A DNA stretch of 64,000 bases from Prosopocoilus inquinatus. Lineage: Eukaryota; Arthropoda; Insecta; Coleoptera; Lucanidae. The notes under the pieces are model-generated. The model saw nothing but the letters and a program-made list of their open reading frames with translations, was not told the origin of the DNA and did not search any database. Positions 47,626 through 61,369 of the stretch are shown here, piece after piece; position 1 is the first letter of the stretch, and each line of letters starts with the position of its first letter. The translations under genes were made by a program, and so were the position numbers. Where the stretch lies: assembly GCA_036172665.1 (NCBI GenBank), contig JAYKNF010000013.1:4216001-4280000 (forward strand), in the 5' to 3' direction.

Positions 47626-48656
47626 ATGGCGCCGCAATGATCGAAATCGGTCGCGTAGAACGTAAACCCGGGTTGTCGCGTATCAAACGAAAGGTCTCGC
47701 CGAGCGGCGACGGAAAATCGCGTCGGTTCGATTTTTCGATCGAAGATGGCGCTGCAATGATCGAAATCGGACGCGTCGAACGTAAACCCGGATTGTCGCG
47801 TATCAAACGAAAGGTCTCGCCGAGCGGCGACGGAAAATCGCGTCGGTTCGATTTTTCGATCGAAGATGGCGCTGCAATGATCGAAACTGGACGCGTCGAA
47901 CGTAAACCCGGGTTGTCGCGCATCAAACGAAGGGTCTCGCCGAGCGGCGACGGAAAATCGCGTCGGTTCGATTTTTCGATCGAAGATGGCGCTGCAATGA
48001 TCGAAATCGGACGCGTTGAACGTAAACCCGGGTTGTCGCGTATCAAACGAAAGGTCTCGCCGAGCGGCGACGGAAAATCGCGTCGGTTCGATTTTTCGAT
48101 CGAAGATGGCGCTGCAATGATCGAAATCGGACGCGTCGAACGTAAACCCGGGTTGTCGCATATCAAACGAAAGGTCTCGCCGAGCGGCGACGGAAAATCG
48201 CGTCGGTTCGATTTTTCGATCGAAGATGGCGCTGCAATGATCGAAATCGAACGCGTCGAACGTAAACCCGGATTGTCGCGTATCAAACGAAAGGTCTCGC
48301 CGAGCGGCGACGGAAAATCGCGTCGGTTCGATTTCTCGATCGAAGATGGCGCTGCAATGATCGAAATCGGACGCGTCGAACGTAAACCCGGGTTGTCGCA
48401 TATCAAACGAAAGGTCTCGCCGAGCGGCGACGGAAAATCGCGTCGGTTCGATTTTTCGATCGAAGATGGCGCTGCAATGATCGAAATCGGACGCGTCGAA
48501 CGTAAACCCGGGTTGTCGCGTATCAAACGAAAGGTCTCGCCGAGCGGCGACGGAAAATCGCGTCGGTTCGATTTTTCGATCGAAGATGGCGCTGCAATGA
48601 TCGAAATCGGACGCGTCGAACGTAAACCCGGATTGTCGCCTATCAAACGAAAGGTC
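47626..48656 (+). repeat. Satellite array A23, 8 units with partial ends
   Basis: Third copy of the A12/A16 type. Confidence 0.97.
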
Positions 48657-48935
48657 TAAATCGATCGCGTCGAATTCTTTCCGACGTAGAAGAAAGTAGC
48701 TTTACGAACGTAACGTTTACCACACGGCGAGAGATATACGGGGTGATATCGAAAATGTGACACGAACGCGTGTGTAACAGTGAAAAAGTGTTTCCACTGA
48801 AAAAAAGTAAGTGTTAAAAACAACTGAAAACCTCCAAATTCCATTTCTCCGATGTTACTCCGGTAATCGGAAAAAAGGTTATAAGACGATCGCGGCGGCG
48901 GCGGCGGCGTCGTTTTGCCGGTTAAATTCTTCACG
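48657..48935 (+). repeat. Short linker S17
   Basis: 279 bp, S9 subtype. Confidence 0.96.
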
Positions 48936-50048
48936 AAACCCGGGTTGACGCGTATCAAACGAAAGGTCTCGCCGAGCGGCGACGGAAAATCGCGTCGGTT
49001 CGATTTTTCGATCGAAGATGGCGCTGCAATGATCGAAATCGAACGCGTCGAACGTAAACCCGGATTGTCGCGTATCAAACGAAAGGTCTCGCCGAGCGGC
49101 GACGGAAAATCGCGTCGGTTCTATTTTTCGATCGAAGATGGCGCTGCAATGATCGAAACTGGACGCGTCGAACGTAAACCCGGGTTGTCGCGCATCAAAC
49201 GAAAGGTCTCGCCGAGCGGCGACGGAAAATCGCGTCGGTTCGATTTTTCGATTGAAGATGGCGCTGCAGTGATCGAAAGTGTACGCATCGAACGTAAACC
49301 CGGGTTGTCGCGCATCAAACGAAAGGTCTCGCCGAGCGGCGACGGAAAATCGCGTCGGTTCGATTTTTCGATCGAAGATGGCGCTGCAATTATCGAAACT
49401 GGACGCGTCGAACGTAAACCCGGGTTGTCGCGCATCAAACGAAAGGTCTCGCCGAGCGGCGACGGAAAATGGCGTCGGTTCGATTTTTCGATCGAAGATG
49501 GCGCTGCAATGATCGAAATCGGACGCGTCGAACGTAAACACGGGTTGTCGCGTATCAAACGAAAGGTCTCGCCGAGCGGCGACGGAAAATCGCGTCGGTT
49601 CGATTTTCCGATCGAAGATGGCGCTGCAATGATCGATATCGGACGCGTCGAACGTAAACCCGGGTTGTCGCGTATCAAACGAAAGGTCTCGCCGAGCGGC
49701 GACGGAAAATCGCGTCGGTTCGATTTTTCGATCGAAGATGGCGCTGCAATGATCGAAATCGAACGCGTCGAACGTAAACCCGGGTTGTCGCATATCAAAC
49801 GAAAGGTCTCGCCGAGCGGCGACGGAAAATCGCGTCGGTTCGATTTTTCGATCGAAGATGGCGCTGCAATGATCGAAATCGGACGCGTCGAACGTAAACC
49901 CGGATTGTCACGTATCAAACGAAAGGTCTCGCCGATCGGCGACGGAAAGTCGCGTCGGTTCGATTTTTCGATCGAACATGGCGCTGCAATGATCGAAATC
50001 GGACGCGTCGAACGTAAACCCGGATTGTCGCCTATCAAACGAAAGGTC
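48936..50048 (+). repeat. Satellite array A24, 9 units + 33 bp
   Basis: Third copy of the A13/A17 type, with a private GGTTGACGCG near 48944. Confidence 0.97.
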
Positions 50049-50327
50049 TAAATCGATCGCGTCGAATTCTTTCCGACGTAGAAGAAAGTAGCTTTACGAA
50101 CGTAACGTTTACCACACGGCGAGAGATATACGGGGTGATATCGAGAATGTGACACGAACGCGTGTGTAACAGTGAAAAAGTGTTTCCACTGAAAAAAAGT
50201 AAGTGTTAAAAACAAATGAAAACCTCCAAATTCCATTTCTCCGATGTTACTCCGGTAATCGGAAAAAAGGTTATAAGACGATCGCGGCGGCGGCGGCGGC
50301 GTCGTTTTGCCGGTTAAATTCTTCACG
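50049..50327 (+). repeat. Short linker S18
   Basis: 279 bp, S10/S13 subtype with AACAAATG. Confidence 0.96.
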
Positions 50328-52160
50328 AAACCCGGGTTGTCGCGTATCAAACGAAAGGTCTCGCCGAGCGGCGACGGAAAATCGCGTCGGTTCGATTTTT
50401 CGATCGAAGATGGCGCTGCAATGATCGAAATCGAACGCGTCGAACGTAAACCCGGATTGTGGCGTATCAAACGAAAGGTCTCGCCGAGCGCCGACGGAAA
50501 ATCGCGTCGGTTCGATTTCTCGATCGAAGATGGCGCTGCAATGATCGAAATCGGACGCGTCGAACGTAAACCCGGGTTGTCGCGTATCAAACGAAAGGTC
50601 TCGCCGAGCGGCGACGGAAAATCGCGTCGGTTCGATTTTTCGATCGAAGATGGCGCTGCAATGATCGAAATCGAACGCGTCGAACGTAAACCCGGATTGT
50701 CGCGTATCAAACGAAAGGTCTCGCCGAGCGGCGACGGAAAATCGCGTCGGTTCTATTTTTCGATCGAAGATGGCGCTGCAATGATCGAAACTGGACGCGT
50801 CGAACGTAAACCCGGGTTGTCGCGCATCAAACGAAAGGTCTCGCCGAGCGGCGACGGAAAATCGCGTCGGTTCGATTTTTCGATTGAAGATGGCGCTGCA
50901 GTGATCGAAACTGTACGCATCGAACGTAAACCCGGGTTGTCGCGCATCAAACGAAAGGTCTCGCCGAGCGGCGACGGAAAATCGCGTCGGTTCGATTTTT
51001 CGATCGAAGATGGCGCTGCAATTATCGAAACTGGACGCGTCGAACGTAAACCCGGGTTGTCGCGCATCAAACGAAAGGTCTCGCCGAGCGGCGACGGAAA
51101 ATCGCGTCGGTTCGATTTTTCGATAGAAGATGGCGCTGCAATGATCGAAATCGGACGCGTCGAACGTAAACCCGGGTTGTCGCGTATCAAACGAAAGGTC
51201 TCGCCGAGCGGCGACGCAAAATGGCGTCGGTTCGATTTTTCGATCGAAGATGGCGCTGCAATTATCGATATCGGACGCGTCGAACGTAAACCCGGGTTGT
51301 CGCGTATCAAACGAAAGGTCTCGCCGAGCGGCGACGGAAAATCGCGTCGGTTCGATTTTTCGATCGAAGATGGCGCTGCAATGATCGAAATCGAACGCGT
51401 CGAACGTAAACCCGGGTTGTCGCATATCAAACGAAAGGTCTCGCCGAGCGGCGACGGAAAATCGCGTCGGTTCGATTTTTCGATCGAAGATGGCGCTGCA
51501 ATGATCGAAACTGGACGCGTCGAACGTAAACCCGGGTTGTCGCGCATCAAACGAAAGGTCTCGCCGAGCGGCGACGGAAAATCGCGTCGGTTCGATTTTT
51601 CGATCGAAGATGGCGCTGCAATGATCGAAACTGGACGCGTCGAACGTAAACCCGGGTTGTCGCGCATCAAACGAAAGGTCTCGCCGAGCGGCGACGGAAA
51701 ATCGCGTCGGTTCGATTTTTCGATCGAAGATGGCGCTGCAATGATCGAAATCGGACGCGTCGAACGTAAACCCGGGTTGTCGCATATCAAACGAAAGGTC
51801 TCGCCGAGCGGTGACGGAAAATCGCGTCGGTTCGATTTTTCGATCGAACATGGCGCTGCAATGATCGAAATCGAACGCGTCGAACGTAAACCCGGATTGT
51901 CGCGTATCAAACGAAAGGTCTCGCCGAGCGGCGACGGAAAATCGCGTCGGTTCGATTTTTCGATCGAAGATGGCGCTGCAATGATCGAAATCGGACGCGT
52001 CTAACGTAAACCCGGGTTGTCGCGCATAAAACGAAAGGTCTCGCCGAGCGGCGACGGAAAATCGCGTCGGTTCGATTTTTCGATCGAAGATGGCGCTGCA
52101 ATGATCGAAATCGGACGCGTCGAACGTAAACCCGGATTGTCGCCTATCAAACGAAAGGTC
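50328..52160 (+). repeat. Satellite array A25, 15 units + 33 bp
   Basis: Shares private markers with A26 only: TTGTGGCGTATC near 50457, GAGCGCCGACG near 50486, GACGCAAAATGG near 51214, and GTCTAACGT giving TAA at 52002-52004. Confidence 0.97.
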
Positions 52161-52439
52161 TAAATCGATCGCGTCGAATTCTTTCCGACGTAGAAGAAAG
52201 TAGCTTTACGAACGTAACGTTTACCACATGGCGAGAGATATACGGGGTGATATCGAGAATGTGACACGAACGCGTGTGTAACAGTGAAAAAGTGTTTCCA
52301 CTGAAAAAAAGTAAGTGTTAAAAACAACTGAAAACCTCCAAATTCCATTTCTCCGATGTTACTCCGGTAATCGGAAAAAAGGTTATAAGACGATCGCGGC
52401 GGCGGCGGCGGCGTCGTTTTGCCGGTTAAATTCTTCACG
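52161..52439 (+). repeat. Short linker S19
   Basis: 279 bp. Unique mix of ACCACATGG with GAGAATGTGACACG and AACAACTG, so a recombinant of two linker subtypes. Confidence 0.96.
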
Positions 52440-54272
52440 AAACCCGGGTTGTCGCGTATCAAACGAAAGGTCTCGCCGAGCGGCGACGGAAAATCGCGTC
52501 GGTTCGATTTTTCGATCGAAGATGGCGCTGCAATGATCGAAATCGAACGCGTCGAACGTAAACCCGGATTGTGGCGTATCAAACGAAAGGTCTCGCCGAG
52601 CGCCGACGGAAAATCGCGTCGGTTCGATTTCTCGATCGAAGATGGCGCTGCAATGATCGAAATCGGACGCGTCGAACGTAAACCCGGGTTGTCGCGTATC
52701 AAACGAAAGGTCTCGCCGAGCGGCGACGGAAAATCGCGTCGGTTCGATTTTTCGATCGAAGATGGCGCTGCAATGATCGAAATCGAACGCGTCGAACGTA
52801 AACCCGGATTGTCGCGTATCAAACGAAAGGTCTCGCCGAGCGGCGACGGAAAATCGCGTCGGTTCTATTTTTCGATCGAAGATGGCGCTGCAATGATCGA
52901 AACTGGACGCGTCGAACGTAAACCCGGGTTGTCGCGCATCAAACGAAAGGTCTCGCCGAGCGGCGACGGAAAATCGCGTCGGTTCGATTTTTCGATTGAA
53001 GATGGCGCTGCAGTGATCGAAACTGTACGCATCGAACGTAAACCCGGGTTGTCGCGCATCAAACGAAAGGTCTCGCCGAGCGGCGACGGAAAATCGCGTC
53101 GGTTCGATTTTTCGATCGAAGATGGCGCTGCAATTATCGAAACTGGACGCGTCGAACGTAAACCCGGGTTGTCGCGCATCAAACGAAAGGTCTCGCCGAG
53201 CGGCGACGGAAAATCGCGTCGGTTCGATTTTTCGATAGAAGATGGCGCTGCAATGATCGAAATCGGACGCGTCGAACGTAAACCCGGGTTGTCGCGTATC
53301 AAACGAAAGGTCTCGCCGAGCGGCGACGCAAAATGGCGTCGGTTCGATTTTTCGATCGAAGATGGCGCTGCAATTATAGATATCGGACGCGTCGAACGTA
53401 AACCCGGGTTGTCGCGTATCAAACGAAAGGTCTCGCCGAGCGGCGACGGAAAATCGCGTCGGTTCGATTTTTCGATCGAAGATGGCGCTGCAATGATCGA
53501 AATCGAACGCGTCGAACGTAAACCCGGGTTGTCGCATATCAAACGAAAGGTCTCGCCGAGCGGCGACGGAAAATCGCGTCGGTTCGATTTTTCGATCGAA
53601 GATGGCGCTGCAATGATCGAAACTGGACGCGTCGAACGTAAACCCGGGTTGTCGCGCATCAAACGAAAGGTCTCGCCGAGCGGCGACGGAAAATCGCGTC
53701 TGTTCGATTTTTCGATCGAAGATGGCGCTGCAATGATCGAAACTGGACGCGTCGAACGTAAACCCGGGTTGTCGCGCATCAAACGAAAGGTCTCGCCGAG
53801 CGGCGACGGAAAATCGCGTCGGTTCGATTTTTCGATCGAAGATGGCGCTGCAATGATCGAAATCGGACGCGTCGAACGTAAACCCGGGTTGTCGCATATC
53901 AAACGAAAGGTCTCGCCGAGCGGTGACGGAAAATCGCGTCGGTTCGATTTTTCGATCGAACATGGCGCTGCAATGATCGAAATCGAACGCGTCGAACGTA
54001 AACCCGGATTGTCGCATATCAAACGAAAGGTCTCGCCGAGCGGCGACGGAAAATCGCGTCGGTTCGATTTTTCGATCGAAGATGGCGCTGCAATGATCGA
54101 AATCGGACGCGTCTAACGTAAACCCGGGTTGTCGCGCATAAAACGAAAGGTCTCGCCGAGCGGCGACGGAAAATCGCGTCGGTTCGATTTTTCGATCGAA
54201 GATGGCGCTGCAATGATCGAAATCGGACGCGTCGAACGTAAACCCGGATTGTCGCCTATCAAACGAAAGGTC
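52440..54272 (+). repeat. Satellite array A26, 15 units + 33 bp
   Basis: Tandem copy of A25 at an offset of 2,112, with the same TAA (54114-54116). Private changes: TTATAGATATC near 53385, CGTCTGTTCG near 53697, TCGCATATC near 54012. Confidence 0.97.
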
Positions 54273-54613
54273 TAAATCGATCGCGTCGAATTCTTTCCGA
54301 CGTAGAAGAAAGTAGCTTTACGAACGTAACGTTTACCACATGGCGAGAGATATACGGGGTGATATCGAAAATGTGACACGAACGCGTGTGTAACAGTGAA
54401 AAAGTGTTTCCACTGAAAAAAAGTAAGTGTTAAAAACAACTGAAAACCTCCAAATTCCATTTCTCCGATGTTACTCCGGTAATCGGAAAAAAGGTTATAA
54501 GACGATCGCGGCGGCGGCGGCGGCGTCGTTTTGCCGGTTAAATTCTTCACGATTTGCATTGTGCCGTCGCGTGTACGCTCGACCGAACGCATCGAGATTT
54601 TGACGGAGCTCAT
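54272..54613 (-). CDS. Candidate 113-aa linker ORF, L5 copy
   Basis: Same protein as the L2 copy. Coding status uncertain. Confidence 0.25.
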   Translation of the reverse strand: MSSVKISMRSVERTRDGTMQIVKNLTGKTTPPPPPRSSYNLFSDYRSNIGEMEFGGFQLFLTLTFFQWKHFFTVTHAFVSHFRYHPVYLSPCGKRYVRKATFFYVGKNSTRSI

Positions 54614-56182
54614 TTGAATTTGCCGCCGCGTAAAAGATGGGATCGACGAGGGTTGGTTGGCAACTATCGCACGACACGCGCAGTAAGGAAACCTTGACAC
54701 TTGACATATGTAATATTATATATCTGTACGGCCAGTCGTGGGGCCGGAGCACCGGTGGTCGGAAGGGAGGGGGGGCGTACTGCCTATCGACAGTGATCTA
54801 ACCTGAAAGCGACGCGCGAACTCTTTCGCGTGTGTCGTGTTACGCCGGCAGTCGGCCCGGCGGCGGAGAGAGTACATACGCCGCCGGTCGAACGTGACCT
54901 AATCTAAAGCCGCCGACGCGATCTCTTTCGCCGCGCGGACGCGTTCGAACATAATTTCGACCGTACATATTACGTAAATAGATGAATAAAGGAGGCTTTG
55001 GATGTTCGTTTGTGATTAAAAAAAAATGCGAGCGCGGGGAGGTCGATTCGTTCGCTCTGCGGCCGGCAATTAAAGCGGGAAATTTAAGGGAAAAAATTGA
55101 AAAAATCGATAAAAATTTTAAAAAATTAAAAATTAAGAGAACGGAAAAATTGAACAAATTGGGGAAAAATATTCAAAATTTCGGGGGGAAATTTAAAAAA
55201 ATCGAGAAAAATCGACAAGAATTCTAAAAATTAGGGAAACGGATTTCTTAAGTTTCCCAACTTTTTTAAAACATTTCATCACTTCTTACATTTTCCTTCA
55301 CTTTTTTTCGAAAATTGTTCAAGGTCAACCCAACCGACGCCAACCCAAGCGAGGCCAACCCACACGGCGAAAAAAAATTTAAAAATTAGGAGAACGGAAA
55401 AATTGGGGAAAAATATTCAAAATTTCGGGAAAAAATTGAAAAAATCGAAAAAAATAGGAAAAAATTCTAAGAATAGAGGAAGCCGATTATTGACGTTTTA
55501 CAACTTTTTTAAAACATTTTTCCTCACTTTCTCTTACATATTCCTTAACTCTTTTTTTTTTAATTGTACAAGGTCAACTCAAACGGCGCCAACCCAAGCG
55601 AGGCCAACCCAGATGACAGAAAAATTTTATTTTAAAGAAAACGAAATAATTTAAAGAATTAGGGAAAAATGTAGTAAATTTCGAGAAAAAATTGAAAAAA
55701 ATCGAAAAAAAATGGAAAAAATTCTAAAAATTAAGGAAACCTATTTCTCAAGTTTTCCAACAATTTTTCTCACTTTTTCTTAAACTTTCCTTCCCTTTCT
55801 GTTCTAAAATTGTTCAAGGTGAACCCAACCGACGCCAACCCAAGCGAGGCCAACCCAGACGGCGAAAAAAAATTTATAAATTAGGAGAACGGAAAAATTG
55901 AAAAAATTGGGGAAAAATACTCAAAATTTCGAAAATTAGAAAAATCAATTCTTAAAGTTTTCCAACATTCTTCCAAGTCCCTAGGTGCCGCGAGCCCCCA
56001 AAGGCTAGCGGCCCAAACAGCGCGCAGCGCTCTCACCTCTTCCGTCCAAACGAAACCTCCGTCTATACAAAGCCTCTGTCCACACAAGCCTCTGTTCATA
56101 CCCACAAGTGGGCGGAGCGTAGCGGATCCCACTTGTCATATATAAGAAAAGAAACTCGGAAAAGTGTACTTAAGGGGTTCCT
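54273..56182 (+). repeat. Long linker L5 (1,910 bp)
   Basis: Differs from L1-L4 by a shorter T-run (about 10), loss of one GAAAAAATT near 55405, and GCTCTGCGGCCGG. Shares these traits with L6. AATAAA at 54985, plus-strand TATA-like box at 56139. Confidence 0.95.
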
Positions 56183-58293
56183 ATGGCGCCGCAATGATCG
56201 AAATCGGTCGCGTAGAACGTAAACCCGGGTTGTCGCGTATCAAACGAAAGGTCTCGCCGAGCGGCGACGGAAAATCGCGTCGGTTCGATTTTTCGATCGA
56301 AGATGGCGCTGCAATGATCGAAATCGAACGCGTCGAACGTAAACCCGGATTGTCGCGTATCAAACGAAAGGTCTCGCCGAGCGGCGACGGAAAATCGCGT
56401 CGGTTCTATTTTTCGATCGAAGATGGCGCTGCAATGATCGAAACTGGACGCGTCGAACGTAAACCCGGGTTGTCGCGCATCAAACGAAAGGTCTCGCCGA
56501 GCGGCGACGGAAAATGGCGTCGGTTCGATTTTTCGATCGAAGATGGCGCTGCAATGATCGAAATCGGACGCGTCGAACGTAAACCCGGGTTGTCGCGTAT
56601 CAAACGAAAGGTCTCGCCGAGCGGCGACGGAAAATCGCGTCGGTTCGATTTTTCGATCGAAGATGGCGCTGCAATGATCGATATCGGACGCGTCGAACGT
56701 AAACCCGGGTTGTCGCGTATCAAACGAAAGGTCTCGCCGAGCGGCGACGGAAAATCGCGTCGGTTCGATTTTTCGATCGAAGATGGCGCTGCAATGATCG
56801 AAATCGAACGCGTCGAACGTAAACCCGGGTTGTCGCATATCAAACGAAAGGTCTCGCCGAGCGGCGACGGAAAATCGCGTCGGTTCGATTTTTCGATCGA
56901 AGATGGCGCTGCAATTATCGAAACTGGACGCGTCGAACGTAAACCCGGGTTGTCGCGCATCAAACGAAAGGTCTCGCCGAGCGGCGACGGAAAATCGCGT
57001 CGGTTCGATTTCTCGATCGAAGATGGCACTGCAATGATCGAAATCGGACGCGTCGAACGTAAACCCGGGTTGTCGCATATCAAACGAAAGGTCTCGCCGA
57101 GCGGCGACGGAAAATCGCGTCGGTTCGATTTTTCGATCGAAGATGGCGCTGCAATGATCGAAATCGGACGCGTCGAACGTAAACCCGGGTTGTCGCGTAT
57201 CAAACGAAAGGTCTCGCCGAGCGGCGACGGAAAATCACGTCGGTTCGATTTTTCGATCGAAGATGGCGCTGCAATGATCGAAATCGAACGCGTCGAACGT
57301 AAACCCGGATTGTCGCGTATCAAACGAAAGGTCTCGCCGAGCGGCGACGGAAAATCGCGTCGGTTCTATTTTTCGATCGAAGATGGCGCTGCAATGATCG
57401 AAACTGGACGCGTCGAACGTAAACCCGGGTTGTCGCGCATCAAACGAAAGGTCTCGCCGAGCGGCGATGGAAAATCGCGTCGGTTCGATATTTCGATTGA
57501 AGATGGCGCTGCAGTGATCGAAACTGTACGCATCGAACGTAAACCCGGGTTGTCGCGCATCAAACGAAAGGTCTCGCCGAGCGGCGACGGAAAATCGCGT
57601 CGGTTCGATTTTTCGATCGAAGATGGCGCTGCAATTATCGAAACTGGACGCGTCGAACGTAAACCCGGGTTGTCGCGCATCAAACGAAAGGTCTCACCGA
57701 GCGGCGACGGAAAATGGCGTCGGTTCGATTTTTCGATCGAAGATGGCGCTGCAATGATCGAAATCGGACGCGTCGAACGTAAACCCGGGTTGTCGCGTAT
57801 CAAACGAAAGGTCTCGCCGAGCGGCGACGGAAAATCGCGTCGGTTCGATTTTTCGATCGAAGATGGCGCTGCAATGATCGATATCGGACGCGTCGAACGT
57901 AAACCCGGGTTGTCGCGTATCAAACGAAAGGTCTCGTCGAGCGGCGACGGAAAATCGCGTCGGTTCGATTTTTCGATCGAAGATGGCGCTGCAATGATCG
58001 AAATCGAACGCGTCGAACGTAAACCCGGGTTGTCGCATATCAAACGAAAGGTCTCGCCGAGCGGCGACGGAAAATCGCGTCGGTTCGATTTTTCGAGCGA
58101 AGATGGCGCTGCAATGATCGAAATCGGACGCGTCGAACGTAAACCCGGATTGTCGCGTATCAAACGAAAGGTCTCGCCGAGCGGCGACGGAAAGTCGCGT
58201 CGGTTCGATTTTTCGATCGAACATGGCGCTACAATGATCGAAATCGGACGCGTCGAACGTAAACCCGGATTGTCGCCTATCAAACGAAAGGTC
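56183..58293 (+). repeat. Satellite array A27, 17 units with partial ends
   Basis: The TTCTATTTTTCG unit recurs 960 bp apart (near 56404 and 57364), suggesting an internal eight-unit duplication later modified. Private GGCGATGG near 57465, TCTCGTCGAG near 57933 and GCTACAATG near 58228. Confidence 0.96.
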
Positions 58294-58572
58294 TAAATCG
58301 ATCGCGTCGAATTCTTTCCGACGTAGAAGAAAGTAGCTTTACGAACGTAACGTTTACCACACGGCGAGAGATATACGGGGTGATATCGAGAATGTGACCC
58401 GAACGCGTGTGTAACAGTGAAAAAGTGTTTCCACTGAAAAAAAGTAAGTGTTAAAAACAACTGAAAACCTCCAAATTCCATTTCTCCGATGTTACTCCGG
58501 TAATCGGAAAAAAGGTTATAAGACGATCGCGGCGGCGGCGGCGGTGTCGTTTTGCCGGTTAAATTCTTCACG
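58294..58572 (+). repeat. Short linker S20
   Basis: 279 bp, S3 subtype. Confidence 0.96.
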
Positions 58573-61369
58573 AAACCCGGGTTGTCGCGTATCGAACGAA
58601 AGGTCTCGCCGAGCGGCGACGGAAAATCGCGTCGGTTCGATTTTTCGATCGAAGATGGCGCTGCAATGATCGAAATCGAACGCGTCGAACGTAAACCCGG
58701 ATTGTCGCGTATCAAACGAAAGGTCTCGCCGAGCGGCGACGGAAAATCGCGTCGGTTCGATTTCTCGATCGAAGATGGCGCTGCAATGATCGAAATCGGA
58801 CGCGTCGAACGTAAACCCGGGTTGTCGCATATCAAACGAAAGGTCTCGCCGAGCGGCGACGGAAAATCGCGTCGGTTCGATTTTTCGATCGAAGATGGCG
58901 CTGCAATGATCGAAATCGGACGCGTCGAACGTAAACCCGGGTTGTCGCGTATCAAACGAAAGGTCTCGCCGAGCGGCGACGGAAAATCGCGTCGGTTCGA
59001 TTTTTCGATCGAAGATGGCGCTGCAATGATCGAAATCGAACGCGTCGAACGTAAACCCGGATTGTCGCGTATCAAACGAAAGGTCTCGCCGAGCGGCGAC
59101 GGAAAATCGCGTCGGTTCTATTTTTCGATCGAAGATGGCGCTGCAATGATCGAAACTGGACGCGTCGAACGTAAACCCGGGTTGTCGCGCATCAAACGAA
59201 AGGTCTCGCCGAGCGGCGACGGAAAATCGCGTCGGTTCGATTTTTCGATTGAAGATGGCGCTGCAGTGATCGAAACTGTACGCATCGAACGTAAACCCGG
59301 GTTGTCGCGCATCAAACGAAAGGTCTCGCCGAGCGGCGACGGAAAATCGCGTCGGTTCGATTTTTCGATGGAAGATGGCGCTGCAATTATCGAAACTGGA
59401 CGCGTCGAACGTAAACCCGGGTTGTCGCGCATCAAACGAAAGGTCTCGCCGAGCGGCGACGGAAAATGGCGTCGGTTCAATTTTTCGATCGAAGATGGCG
59501 CTGCAATGATCGAAATCGGACGCGTCGAACGTAAACCCGGGTTGTCGCGTATCAAACGAAAGGTCTCGCCGAGCGGCGACGGAAAATGGCGTCGGTTCGA
59601 TTTTTCGATCGAAGATGGCGCTGCAATGATCGATATCGGACGCGTCGAACGTAAACCCGGGTTGTCGCGTATCAAACGAAAGGTCTCGCCGAGCGGCGAC
59701 GGAAAATCGCGTCGGTTCGATTTTTCGATCGAAGATGGCGCTGCAATGATCGAAATCGAACGCGTCGAACGTAAACCCGGGTTGTCGCATATCAAACGAA
59801 AGGTCTCGCCGAGCGGCGACGGAAAATCGCGTCGGTTCGATTTTTCGATCGAAGATGGCGCTGCAATGATCGAAACTGGACGCGTCGAACGTAAACCCGG
59901 GTTGTCGCGCATCAAACGAAAGGTCTCGCCGTGCGGCGACGGAAAATCGCGTCGGTTCGATTTTTCGATCGAAGATGGCGCTGCAATGATCGAAACTGGA
60001 CGCGTCGAACGTAAACCCGGGTTGTCGCGCATCAAACGAAAGGTCTCGCCGAGCGGCGACGGAAAATCGCGTCGGTTCGATTTTTCGATCGAAGATGGCG
60101 CTGCAATGATCGAAATCGGACGCGTCGAACGTAAACCCGGGTTGTCGCATATCAAACGAAAGGTCTCGCCGAGCGGTGACGGAAAATCGCGTCGGTTCGA
60201 TTTTTCGATCGAACATGGCGCTGCAATGATCGAAATCGAACGCGTCGAACGTAAACCCGGATTGTCGCGTATCAAACGAAAGGTCTCGCCGAGCGGCGAC
60301 GGAAAATCGCGTCGGTTCGATTTTTCGATCGAAGATGGCGCTGCAATGATCGAAATCGGACGCGTCGAACGTAAACCCGGGTTGTCGCGCATAAAACGAA
60401 AGGTCTCGCCGAGCGGCGACGGAAAATCGCGTCGGTTCGATTTTTCGATCGAAGATGGCGCTGCAATGATCGAAATCGGACGCGTCGAACGTAAACCCGG
60501 GTTGTCGCGCATCAAACGAAAGGTCTCGCCGAGCGGCGACGGAAAATCGCGTCGGTTCGATTTTTCGATCGAAGATGGCGCTGCAATGATCGAAACTGGA
60601 CGCGTCGAACGTAAACCCGGGTTGTCGCGTATCAAACGAAAGGTCTCGCCGAGCGGCGACGGAAAATCGCGTCGGTTCGATTTTTCGATCGAAGATGGCG
60701 CTGCAATGATCGAAACTGGACGCGTCGAACGTAAACCCGGGTTGTCGCATATCAAACGAAAGGTCTCGCCGAGCGGCGACGGAAAATCGCGTCGGTTCGA
60801 TTTTTCGATCGAAGATGGCGCTGCAATGATCGAAACTGGACGCGTCGAACGTAAATAAACCCGGGTTGTCGCGCATCAAACGAAAGGTCTCGCCGAGCGG
60901 CGACGGAAAATCGCGTCGGTTCGATTTTTCGATCGAAGATGGCGCTGCAATGATCGAAATCGAACGCGTCGAACGTAAACCCGGATTGTCGCGTATCAAA
61001 CGAAAGGTCTCGCCGAGCGGCGACGGAAAATCGCGTCGGTTCGATTTTTCGATCGAAGATGGCGCTGCAATGATCGAAATCGGACGCGTCGAACGTAAAC
61101 CCGGGTTGTCGCATATCAAACGAAAGGTCTCGCCGAGCGGTGACGGAAAATCGCGTCGGTTCGATTTTTCGATCGAACATGGCGCTGCAATGATCGAAAT
61201 CGAACGCGTCGAACGTAAACCCGGATTGTCGCGTATCAAACGAAAGGTCTCGCCGAGCGGCGACGGAAAATCGCGTCGGTTCGATTTTTCGATCGAAGAT
61301 GGCGCTGCAATGATCGAAATCGGACGCGTCGAACGTAAACCCGGATTGTCGCCTATCAAACGAAAGGTC
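58573..61369 (+). repeat. Satellite array A28, 23 units + 33 bp + 4-bp insertion
   Basis: Longest array and the only one with an internal indel. CGTAAATAAACCC near 60852-60861 carries a duplicated TAAA, which shifts all frames and makes a TAA at 60856-60858. Private ATCGAACG near 58592. Confidence 0.97.

Larger units (their letters stand above)
50328..54272 (+). repeat. 2,112-bp tandem duplication
   Basis: One 15-unit array plus one short linker repeated once, with shared private markers including a TAA. Confidence 0.92.

Noticed and set aside
54982..55227. Lysine-rich plus-strand ORFs in the AT-rich block
   Set aside because: Low-complexity translation of A-rich sub-repeats, not conserved in frame between L copies of different length.
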